Shown in pieces: positions 1 through 6,372 of a DNA stretch of 64,000 bases. The notes beneath the pieces were generated by a model. It saw only the letters and a program-made list of their open reading frames with translations. It ran no database searches and was not told the origin of the DNA. The DNA is taken from the NCBI GenBank assembly GCA_015075375.1, contig JABTUM010000002.1, positions 1,599,393-1,663,392 of the forward strand, in the 5' to 3' direction. Numbering within the stretch: position 1 is the first letter of the stretch; each line of letters opens with the position of its first letter. A program made the translations under genes and the position numbers. Origin of the DNA: Planctomycetota bacterium (GTDB lineage Bacteria; Planctomycetota; SZUA-567; H5-PLA8).

Positions 1-589
1 CCGTCCCGATGCCCACCAGAATCGCGTCGTGCTCGCCGCGCAGGCGGTGCGCTTCCGCGCGCGCCGCGGGGCTCGTGATCCACTTGCTGTCCCCGCGCGC
101 CGTGGCGATCTTGCCGTCGGCCGTCATCGCCCATTTCGCCGTTACCAGCGGGAGTTTCGTGCGCATGCGCTTGAAGAACGGCGCGTTGGCTTCGCGGCAG
201 GCCTTCTCCAGCACGCCGCTGACGACTTCGATCCCCTTCGCCCGCAGCGCTTCCATGCCGCGCTTCGACTTGGGATTCGGATCCAGGCAGCCCAGCACCA
301 CGCGCGCGATGCCCGCCTTGGCGATCGCCTCCGTGCACGGCGGCGTCTTGCCGTAGTGGTTGCACGGTTCGAGCGTCACGTAAAGTGTGCCGCCGCGCGT
401 GCGCGAACCGGCTTCGTGCAGCGCCTCCAACTCCGCGTGCGCCGCGCCGTAGCGCCGGTGGAACCCGCGCCCGACGACCCCGTCCCCGTTCACCACCACC
501 GCGCCCACCACCGGATTGGGACTCGTCCAGCCGCGCCCGCGCTGGGCGAGTTCCAAGGCTTCTTCGAGAAACGGGCGATGCAGGGTCAT
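1..589 (-). CDS. ribD: Riboflavin biosynthesis deaminase/reductase RibD (3' part cut by window edge)
   Basis: Bifunctional enzyme of riboflavin synthesis: deaminates the pyrimidine intermediate, then reduces its ribosyl group. I read it directly from the reverse strand, starting at ATG 587-589. The N-terminal deaminase domain has the zinc ligands H-A-E (HAELEAL) and the PC-x(6)-TPPC motif (EPCNHYGKTPPC). It is followed by the start of the reductase domain (DGKIATARGDSKWIT). About 196 codons are present; the family is usually 350-380 residues, so the C-terminal half of the reductase lies beyond position 1. It is last in a minus-strand run that also contains ribH, consistent with a shared riboflavin role. 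The family call is firm. Confidence 0.95.
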   Translation of the reverse strand, partial: MTLHRPFLEEALELAQRGRGWTSPNPVVGAVVVNGDGVVGRGFHRRYGAAHAELEALHEAGSRTRGGTLYVTLEPCNHYGKTPPCTEAIAKAGIARVVLGCLDPNPKSKRGMEALRAKGIEVVSGVLEKACREANAPFFKRMRTKLPLVTAKWAMTADGKIATARGDSKWITSPAARAEAHRLRGEHDAILVGIGT

Positions 590-608
590 CAGAGTTCCTT
601 GAAGTCGG

Positions 609-953
609 TCAAAGCGGCAATAATTCGATGCGATTCGCCATGTCCGATGGATCGTAAACCAGAGCCATCAACTCCAGGTCTCTTACCAGAATTCCGATGT
701 TTACACGGGATTGCTCGGCAAGCACAAAGCCTGAAAACGGCCGCGCTTGAGCCTGCATGCGAAAGACGATCGGAAGCGCTTTCGCATCCTGCGTTACGAA
801 AACGCGCCCCAATTGGGTGGCTCGAGCGATGAGCACGTCATCTGGCCGGCCTCTGGGACCTTCTTGCTGCGCAAGGATGACATCGATGCCGCGTAATTTA
901 AGTTGTCGAACCACCGCCCCTGGAACGTGCTCGTCAAAGTAATAAGAGATCAT
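609..953 (-). CDS. DUF5615 PIN-like toxin
   Basis: A 114-residue protein of the DUF5615 (PIN-like, Mut7-C related) family. Acidic residues expected of a PIN fold are visible: YFDEHVP near the N-terminus, RPDD in the middle and TQDAKAL after it. Members usually act as the toxin of a DUF433/DUF5615 pair and are predicted RNases. The ATG overlaps the stop of the upstream DUF433 gene by 4 bases (ATGA at 950-953), the normal coupling for this module. The pair sits between ftsY and ribD on the same strand and is probably transcribed with them. Activity as a toxin is inferred from the family. Confidence 0.85.
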   Translation of the reverse strand: MISYYFDEHVPGAVVRQLKLRGIDVILAQQEGPRGRPDDVLIARATQLGRVFVTQDAKALPIVFRMQAQARPFSGFVLAEQSRVNIGILVRDLELMALVYDPSDMANRIELLPL

Positions 954-1270
954 TTCTTGCGGGATCTCAGCCGCGCCTGCAATTCCGCACGAGCCGGCTG
1001 AACCGTTTTACTACGGTACTTTTGAATCTCCCGGTCCGCCGCGTCCATTTCCCGGTCCAACTCGTCGCGATGGTCGTAGTAATAGGCCAGCGCGGAATAG
1101 ATGGCCGCCGGCAATAGCTGCGGATGATTTTCGAGCAATGCTTCGGCCGACCAACCGTAATAGCGGTGTTCCGCCGCAAGGTGGCGCACGCTGATGCGCT
1201 TATGCCCCTCGATCACCCAGCCTTTTTGACGGTCTCGCGTCAGATGCGGATACTTGGCGGCGACGCTCAT
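950..1270 (-). CDS. DUF433 antitoxin
   Basis: A 106-residue DUF433 protein. The family typically forms a small winged-helix-like DNA-binding fold and is the partner of DUF5615 toxins. Typical features are the early W-V-I-x-G-x-x-I-S-V-R-x-L-A segment, the Y-Y-G-W-S-A-E-x-L-L-x-x-H-P-Q-L region and the A-I-Y-x-A-L-A-Y-Y-Y helix. The tail after residue 75 is Lys/Arg rich. It starts 22 bp after the ftsY stop and overlaps the toxin start by 4 bp. Autorepression would be expected, but no clear operator is visible because the gap to ftsY is so short. Confidence 0.85.
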   Translation of the reverse strand: MSVAAKYPHLTRDRQKGWVIEGHKRISVRHLAAEHRYYGWSAEALLENHPQLLPAAIYSALAYYYDHRDELDREMDAADREIQKYRSKTVQPARAELQARLRSRKK

Positions 1271-1291
1271 CCCTTGCTCTCCGCACGCATT

Positions 1292-2272
1292 TTAGGCCTG
1301 GGTATTCTTCGAGTCCAGCCCGAAGATCGCATCCAGAAAACTGTCCGCGTCGAAGGGCTTCAGGTCCGTCATCTGCTCGCCCAGCCCGATCCACTTCACC
1401 GGAACTTCCACTTCGCTGCGCATCGCCAGCACCGCACCGCCCTTCGCCGTCCCGTCCAGCTTCGTGATCACCAGCCCCGTCACCCCCGCCCCGCCGGTGA
1501 ACACCTCCGCCTGCCGCACCGCGTTCTGCCCCGTCGTCCCGTCCAGCACCAGCAAAACCTCGTGCGGACCGCTGGGCACCTTCTTCTTGATCACCCGCGT
1601 GATCTTCTCCAGCTCGTCCATCAGGTTCTTTTTGTTGTGCAGCCGGCCGGCCGTATCGATCAGGAGCAGGTCGAACTTCTGCGCGAGCGCCTTCTCGCAG
1701 GCCGTGTAAGCCACGCTGTCGGGCTTCGCGCCCTGCTGCCCCTTCACGATCTCCACGCCCACGCGCTCCGACCAGAGCGTCAACTGTTCCACCGCCGCCG
1801 CGCGAAACGTATCCGCCGCCGCCAGCAGCACTTTCTGGCCCTGCTGCTTGTAGAAATGCGCCAGCTTCGCCGTCGTCGTCGTCTTCCCGCTCCCGTTGAC
1901 CCCCACGATCAGGATCACCGTCGGCGCCTCGTCGGCGAAGCGCGGAGCGCTGTCCTGCGGCGGGAACTGCTTCTTCACTTCCGCTTTGAGGAACTGCGCG
2001 ATCTGGTCCGCCGACTCGATGGCCCGGTCTTTGAACGCGCCCTGCGCCTTATCGACCAGATCCTCGGCCAGCCGCGGCCCCAGATCCGCCCCGATCAGCG
2101 TCGCGCGCAGTTCGTCGCACTCGGCCTCGCCCAGCTTGCGGCCCACCAGCAGATCGAACCCGCCGCGCAGAACCTTGGCGGTCTTCTGCACGCCCGTCTT
2201 GATCGCGTCGGTCGCCGCCTTCGCGACCCCGACGACCGTATCCTTGAGCTTCTTGAAGAACCCGAATGCCAC
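1292..2272 (-). CDS. ftsY: Signal recognition particle receptor FtsY
   Basis: SRP receptor GTPase that docks ribosome-SRP complexes at the inner membrane. The NG domain shows the P-loop G-V-N-G-S-G-K-T-T at about residues 124-132, the DTAGR motif and the TKLDGTAKGG motif. I chose GTG 2272 because the residues that follow (AFGFFKKLK) match the usual amphipathic FtsY start; an in-frame start at 2347 would add 25 Arg-rich residues of no family likeness. At 326 residues it lacks the long acidic A domain of E. coli FtsY, as in many phyla. It lies 100 bp downstream of the PHP gene and reads into the toxin-antitoxin pair. Confidence 0.95.
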   Translation of the reverse strand: MAFGFFKKLKDTVVGVAKAATDAIKTGVQKTAKVLRGGFDLLVGRKLGEAECDELRATLIGADLGPRLAEDLVDKAQGAFKDRAIESADQIAQFLKAEVKKQFPPQDSAPRFADEAPTVILIVGVNGSGKTTTTAKLAHFYKQQGQKVLLAAADTFRAAAVEQLTLWSERVGVEIVKGQQGAKPDSVAYTACEKALAQKFDLLLIDTAGRLHNKKNLMDELEKITRVIKKKVPSGPHEVLLVLDGTTGQNAVRQAEVFTGGAGVTGLVITKLDGTAKGGAVLAMRSEVEVPVKWIGLGEQMTDLKPFDADSFLDAIFGLDSKNTQA

Positions 2273-2372
2273 GGCCGCAGGCCTCCGCTCGAATCGTTCG
2301 CTGCTGGGTTGGCGAGCCCATCTAACCACACCGCGCGCGGAAGTCACAGGGTAGAAACGGCTGCGCGAGCGA

Positions 2373-3245
2373 TCAGGCCGGAACGGCCGCCGGAGCGTGC
2401 GCCGCGCGGCTCGCGATCCGCCGGCGCAGATCGGCCAGTTGAGCGGAACTCACGCCCGAACAGCCCACCACCAGGCCCGCCTTCAGATGGGGCGCGTGGA
2501 AATCGCTCCCGCCGCTCACGCCCCGGTCGTAGCGCCGCGCCAGCCCCGCGTAGAAGCGACGGTTCACGTCGCCGTGCGCGGCATGCAGTGCTTCCACCGC
2601 GTCGAGCCCGATGCGGAAGAGCGGCGCGAGCTGTTCGTCGTGCGGCGGCTGCCCCGGATGCGCCAGCGACGCGATTCCGCCGCTGGCGTGAATCGCTTCC
2701 AGCGCCGCGGCGGGATCGAGTTGCCTTTTGTTCACGTGCCCCACCCCGTCGCGGCTCAGGTACAGCCGAAACGCCTCCGGCACATTCCGGGCGTGCCCCG
2801 CTTCCACCAGCGCCAGCGCCACGTGCGGCTTCCCGATGCTGTCGGCGTCCCGCGCGATCGCACGCACGCGCGCCTCGTCCACCTTTACGCCCGCCGCCGC
2901 CAGTTGCGCCACGATCTTCGTCGCCCGCTCGCTGCGCGCCGCGCGTAACTCCCGCAGCACCCGGCACAGCGGCGACTCGGCGCTCGCGTCGAAGCCGTAG
3001 GCCAGCACATGCAGTTCGATGGAGCCCGCATAGACCGTCACTTCGCAACCGGTCCAAACCTCGATGCCCAGCTCGCGCCCGCGCGCCTGCGCCCGCGCCA
3101 CGCCCGCCACCGTATCGTGGTCGGTCAGCGCCATCGTGCGCAGCCCGGCGGCCGCGGCCAGATCGACCACCGCTTCCGGAGACAGCGCGCCGTCGGATGC
3201 GGTGCTGTGCAGGTGCAGGTCGGCTACAACGGGATCGGCAGGCAC
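2373..3245 (-). CDS. PHP-domain phosphoesterase
   Basis: Metal-dependent PHP-domain hydrolase, about 290 residues, of the YciV/RnmV-like group that acts on nucleoside 3',5'-bisphosphates or short RNA 5' ends. Visible metal ligands are D-L-H-L-H-S near residue 8, L-T-D-H-D-T near residue 40 and G-G-S-D-F-H near the C-terminus. An upstream in-frame start at 3353 would run 100 bp into nusB. I chose GTG 3245, just 6 bp after the nusB stop, because PADPVVADLHLHS is how the family begins. The exact substrate cannot be told from the sequence. Confidence 0.85.
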   Translation of the reverse strand: MPADPVVADLHLHSTASDGALSPEAVVDLAAAAGLRTMALTDHDTVAGVARAQARGRELGIEVWTGCEVTVYAGSIELHVLAYGFDASAESPLCRVLRELRAARSERATKIVAQLAAAGVKVDEARVRAIARDADSIGKPHVALALVEAGHARNVPEAFRLYLSRDGVGHVNKRQLDPAAALEAIHASGGIASLAHPGQPPHDEQLAPLFRIGLDAVEALHAAHGDVNRRFYAGLARRYDRGVSGGSDFHAPHLKAGLVVGCSGVSSAQLADLRRRIASRAAHAPAAVPA

Positions 3246-3250
3246 GGAAT

Positions 3251-3763
3251 TCAGGCGGGCTCCGCGGGCGGCGTCTGCGGGTGCTGCGTAGACGAATCGT
3301 TCGGACGGACCTTTTGGCGCAGCCGGTCGAGCAGCCCGTTCACGAAGCCGCACGAAGCGTCGCTGCTGAATTGCCGCGCCAGTTCCACCGCTTCGTTGAT
3401 CACGACCTTGTGCGACGTCGCGGGATGCACGATCAGTTCGGCCAAGCCTAAGCGCAGGATGTTGCGGTCCACCAGGGCCATGCGCGAGAGCTTCCAGTTC
3501 GTCGCGGCCTCGGCGATATCCTTGTCCAGTTCCTCGCGATGCGCCGTCACCGCTTCGACCAGCTCGCGCGTGAAGCGCACCGTCTCTTCGTCGGGCGGCG
3601 TCTCTTGAAGGCCGAGGAAATCGGAGAGCAACTGGACGTCCTGGCCGTTCAGCGCGTCGTGCATGTAAAGGTATTGCAGCGCGATCTCGCGGCCCAGCGT
3701 GCGCGGATGGCGGCTGGTCTTGCGTTCTTCGCCTTCGTTCGGCTTCAACGGCTTGACGTCCAT
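3251..3763 (-). CDS. nusB: Transcription antitermination factor NusB
   Basis: A 170-residue NusB. It binds boxA RNA with NusE (S10) during rRNA transcription antitermination. The characteristic R-x-L-G-R-E-x-A-L-Q-Y-L-Y helix near residue 22, the central W-K-L-S-R-M-A-x-V-D-R-N-I-L-R-L segment and the V-V-I-N-E-A-V-E-L-A-R-Q-F C-terminal motif are all present. The ribH-nusB order found here is widespread in bacteria and supports the call. A charged N-terminal extension of about 20 residues and a Pro-rich tail are additions to the core. Confidence 0.95.
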   Translation of the reverse strand: MDVKPLKPNEGEERKTSRHPRTLGREIALQYLYMHDALNGQDVQLLSDFLGLQETPPDEETVRFTRELVEAVTAHREELDKDIAEAATNWKLSRMALVDRNILRLGLAELIVHPATSHKVVINEAVELARQFSSDASCGFVNGLLDRLRQKVRPNDSSTQHPQTPPAEPA

Positions 3764-3842
3764 GGCTTTCGCGCGCCGCGCATGACCCGCGGCGCTCTCC
3801 TCAGGAAGGCTGTCGATTCAAAGACCGGCCCGCATCCGTCCC

Positions 3843-4310
3843 CTACAACTTGCCCAGCAAATCGACCATTTCCAGCGCCGACATCGCCGCTTCCCATCCC
3901 TTATTTCCGGCTTTGGCTCCGGCGCGGTCGAGCGCCTGTTCCAAAGTATCGCACGTGAGCACTCCGAAGGCCACAGGAATCCCCGCGTTCAACGCGACCT
4001 GCGAGAGCCCCTTCGTGGCCTCCCCCGCGACGTACTCGAAGTGCGGCGTCCCGCCCCGAATCACGCAGCCCAGCGCGATCAGCGCCGCGTATTTCTTGCT
4101 CGCCGCGAGCTTCTGCGCCGCGAGCGGCAATTCGAACGAACCCGGAACGTAGACTGAATCGATGCGGTCCTCCGGCACCCCGTGCCGCACCAGCGCGTCC
4201 ACACAGCCCCCCAACAGCCGCTCCGTGATCAGGCTGTTCCAGCGCGCCACGACGATGCCGAAGCGCGCGTTCTTCTTAGCTACGAAATGACCTTCGATCT
4301 TGTTCGGCAT
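3843..4310 (-). CDS. ribH: 6,7-dimethyl-8-ribityllumazine synthase RibH
   Basis: Lumazine synthase, penultimate enzyme of riboflavin synthesis, which condenses the ribityl-amino-uracil with dihydroxybutanone phosphate and usually assembles into pentamers or capsids. The 155-residue length is typical. Diagnostic motifs are V-P-G-S-F-E-L-P, the phosphate- and substrate-binding stretch G-C-V-I-R-G-G-T-P-H-F-E-Y-V with its catalytic His, and I-P-V-A-F-G-V-L-T. It starts 18 bp after the epimerase stop and is followed by nusB, then further on by ribD. Confidence 0.96.
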   Translation of the reverse strand: MPNKIEGHFVAKKNARFGIVVARWNSLITERLLGGCVDALVRHGVPEDRIDSVYVPGSFELPLAAQKLAASKKYAALIALGCVIRGGTPHFEYVAGEATKGLSQVALNAGIPVAFGVLTCDTLEQALDRAGAKAGNKGWEAAMSALEMVDLLGKL

Positions 4311-4328
4311 GCGGCTCCCTTACTCGGT

Positions 4329-5297
4329 TCAAACCTGCCGGCCTTCGCGGGCCATTTCTTCGCGCACCCACGCCACCGTATGGCGCAGCCCTTCTTCCAG
4401 CGAAAACTTCGGCGCGAAGCCCAGATCCCGGCGGCTGCGCGTCAAATCCGCGCACGTCCGCTCCACGTCGCCGGCCTGCATCGGAGTGAAATTCACCTCG
4501 GCGCGCTTGCCCGTTACCTTTTCCAGCAGCGCCACCAGTTCGCGCAGTTCGTAAGGCCGGTCCCCGCCCAGGTTGTAAATACCGAACCCGATATCCGCCT
4601 GCAGCGCGCCCAGCAGACCGCTCACGATATCGGCCACATACGTGTAATCCCGCGCCGAGCTTCCGTCGCCGAAGAGCGTGATCGGTTCGCCCAGCAGAAT
4701 CTTGCGCGCGAAGGCCGCGATCGCCATGTCCGGACGCTGCCGCGGGCCGTAGACCGTAAACGGGCGGACCACCACGATCCGCAATCCGTAAAGCTGCGCG
4801 TACGACCCGCAGTAAATCTCCCCCGCCCGCTTGCTCGCGCCGTACGGCGACTGCGGCTGCGCACACGGCGCGTCCTCGCAGAACGGCGCCGGCGTCACGT
4901 TCCCGTACACGCTGCTCGACGAAGCCGCCACCAGCTTCCGCGGCCCGTGCTTACGCAGGGCCTCCAAGAGCGCCACCACGTTCGCGACGTTGATGCGCTG
5001 GTAGCGCAGCGGATCTTCCAGCGACGGGCGCACGCCGGCCTGAGCCGCCAGATGGATCACCGCATCGCAGCCCGGAAGCTCCCGCGCCAGCAGCGCCGGA
5101 TCGCCGAAATCGCCCTCCACCAGCCGGTAGCGCTCCGCATGCTTCGAAAGCGCCGCCGCCGCGTTGCGCCGCTTGATCTCCGGTGCGTAATACGGATCGA
5201 AGTTATCGACGCCCGTGACGGTATGCCCCGCCTCGAGCAAGCGCTCGGCGGTATGCGATCCCACGAACCCGGCCGCGCCGGTAAGCAGTATCTTCAT
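4329..5297 (-). CDS. NAD-dependent sugar-nucleotide epimerase (UDP-glucuronate 4-epimerase-like)
   Basis: Extended short-chain dehydrogenase of 322 residues. The Rossmann motif G-A-A-G-F-V-G-S-H is at residues 7-15. The catalytic set is visible as S-S-S-V-Y-G and Y-G-A-S-K, and the R-P-F-T-V-Y-G-P-R-Q-R-P-D-M-A-I segment is typical of UDP-glucuronate 4-epimerases and related GalE-like enzymes making precursors for surface polysaccharide. It heads the minus-strand run and is divergent from the methyltransferase gene at 5422. The specific sugar is inferred. Confidence 0.88.
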   Translation of the reverse strand: MKILLTGAAGFVGSHTAERLLEAGHTVTGVDNFDPYYAPEIKRRNAAAALSKHAERYRLVEGDFGDPALLARELPGCDAVIHLAAQAGVRPSLEDPLRYQRINVANVVALLEALRKHGPRKLVAASSSSVYGNVTPAPFCEDAPCAQPQSPYGASKRAGEIYCGSYAQLYGLRIVVVRPFTVYGPRQRPDMAIAAFARKILLGEPITLFGDGSSARDYTYVADIVSGLLGALQADIGFGIYNLGGDRPYELRELVALLEKVTGKRAEVNFTPMQAGDVERTCADLTRSRRDLGFAPKFSLEEGLRHTVAWVREEMAREGRQV

Positions 5298-5307
5298 GGC
5301 AGGCCTA

Positions 5308-5335
5308 AAGATACGGCATTGCTCGTATTTATCAA
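5308..5335 (-). promoter_or_regulatory. Possible promoter for the epimerase-ribD run
   Basis: On the minus strand the sequence reads TTGATA, a 16-base spacer, then TATCTT, a fair match to a housekeeping promoter. The expected start site would lie within a few bases of the ATG at 5297, so the transcript would be nearly leaderless. No strong Shine-Dalgarno is present before that ATG, which fits. The call rests on the motif only. Confidence 0.3.
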
Positions 5336-5421
5336 CTCAGCACCCGGCGAACCCGCAGCCAGCCTGGAACGAAAGTCCATCGAGGCGTATAATCCGGGCG
5401 ATCGAATCGGAGGACTAGATC

Positions 5422-5994
5422 ATGAAGGGGCGAGAAAGCGGCATGCCGGACGAAGAGTATTGGACCTCTTTTTTCAATCCGGATTGAGTCGTCGCCAAGC
5501 TCGACTGCACGGGTCCGTGCGGGGATGTGCTGGAATTCGGTTGCGGCTACGGAACCTTCACGCTGCCTGCCGCGCGACGCGTTCAAGGCCGCGTGTATGC
5601 TCTCGATATCGAACCCGAAATGACCTGCGCCACCGCGGCTAAAGCGCGCGAAGCGGGACTCGCCAATATCGAAACCGGCGTGCGTGATTTCCTGGCCCAC
5701 GGTTCGGGACGTCCGGACCGCAGCATCGATTACGCGATGCTCTTCAACATCCTCCATATCGAGCAACCCGCGGCGCTTCTGAACGAAGCGTACCGCGTAC
5801 TAAAACCGGGCGGCAAGCTGGGTGTCATCCATTGGCGGCGCAACCGGCCCACGCCGCGCGGACCATCTTTAGAGATTCGCCCCACGCTCGAACAATGCCG
5901 AGACTGGGCCAAGGCGGCCGGATTCGAATTCGTGCGCAGCGAAGAACTCTGCTGCTGCAGTTGGCATTGGGGCTTGGTGATGCGTCGGCCCTGA
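5422..5994 (+). CDS. SAM-dependent methyltransferase with in-frame UGA at codon 22 (candidate selenoprotein)
   Basis: Class I SAM-dependent methyltransferase of 190 codons. ATG 5422 is 8 bases after a strong GGAGG at 5409-5413. Codon 22 (5485-5487) is TGA; the frame then stays open to the stop at 5992. It carries the SAM motif D-V-L-E-F-G-C-G-Y-G-T, an acidic residue at the end of the next strand (A-L-D-I-E-P-E-M), and the L-K-P-G-G-K motif. Reinitiation at GTG 5527 would begin inside the first beta strand and cannot give a sound protein. A 7-bp stem with loop GGTC lies 24 bases after the TGA, like a bacterial SECIS. Cysteines follow at residues 29, 33 and 41, and a Cys triplet lies near the C-terminus. 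Alternatives are a recent nonsense mutation or a sequencing error. The methyl acceptor is unknown. Confidence 0.75.
5505..5522 (+). promoter_or_regulatory. SECIS-like hairpin after the in-frame UGA
   Basis: The RNA CUGCACG-GGUC-CGUGCGG folds into seven pairs (one G-U) closed by a GGUC tetraloop. The loop begins at 5512, 24 nt after the UGA. Bacterial SECIS elements lie within the coding region shortly after the UGA and need a G early in the apical loop; the E. coli fdhF element also has a GGUC loop. Here this is a structural match by eye; SelB binding is untested. Confidence 0.5.
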
Positions 5995-6125
5995 AGCGCG
6001 CCGGCGCAGGAAACGCGAGCTAAGGAATCGAAAGCAGCGCGAAGTACGGGAACCGCCCGCCTCCGTCTTCCTACGGAAGACTCCGGCGCGGCAGCCTTCG
6101 CCCTCGCTGCGCTACGGGCGAAGGC

Positions 6126-6201
6126 TGGTGGAGGCGATGGGAGTTGAACCCACGACCTCTGCATTGCGAACGCAGCGCTCTCCCAGCTGAGCTACGCCCC
6201 C
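6126..6201 (-). tRNA. tRNA-Ala (anticodon CGC)
   Basis: Read on the minus strand, the 76-nt sequence folds into a complete cloverleaf. The acceptor stem GGGGGCG/CGCCTCC includes the G3-U70 wobble pair that is the identity element of alanine tRNA. The anticodon loop is TTCGCAA, giving CGC, which reads GCG codons. The T loop is TTCAACT and the 3' CCA is encoded. It is isolated from other RNA genes. Confidence 0.96.
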
Positions 6202-6301
6202 ACCGCAACGGCCCGAACGCGATACTATGCCGCGAAACCCGCCGTTCGTCAAAGGCAAGCACGCGAGTTTGATCACTCGAAGCGTTCCGCACTCAAGCAA
6301 A

Positions 6302-6332
6302 CGGCCCGGCTCCTTATAAGGTAGCCGGGCCG
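6302..6332 (-). terminator. Rho-independent terminator of the 6373-9480 gene
   Basis: A perfect 10-bp GC-rich stem (CGGCCCGGCT with AGCCGGGCCG) encloses a loop. On the minus strand it is followed by a T-rich stretch. It lies about 40 bp beyond the stop codon of the long secreted protein gene. Confidence 0.7.
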
Positions 6333-6372
6333 CCTGAATCCGGTCGCTCGAGAACGAGTACCGAGCCCTTTT

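Noticed and set aside
1124..3451. Long plus-strand open frame (775 codons)
   Set aside because: Antisense to ftsY and the PHP gene; Arg/Pro/His-rich with no family likeness. A high-GC shadow.
3843..5335. FMN riboswitch before ribH or the run
   Set aside because: Gaps are too short and no FMN-aptamer-like conserved sequence was seen.
5422..5994. Global UGA reassignment
   Set aside because: Other genes in the window, such as the GT4 glycosyltransferase, end in TGA in the normal way.
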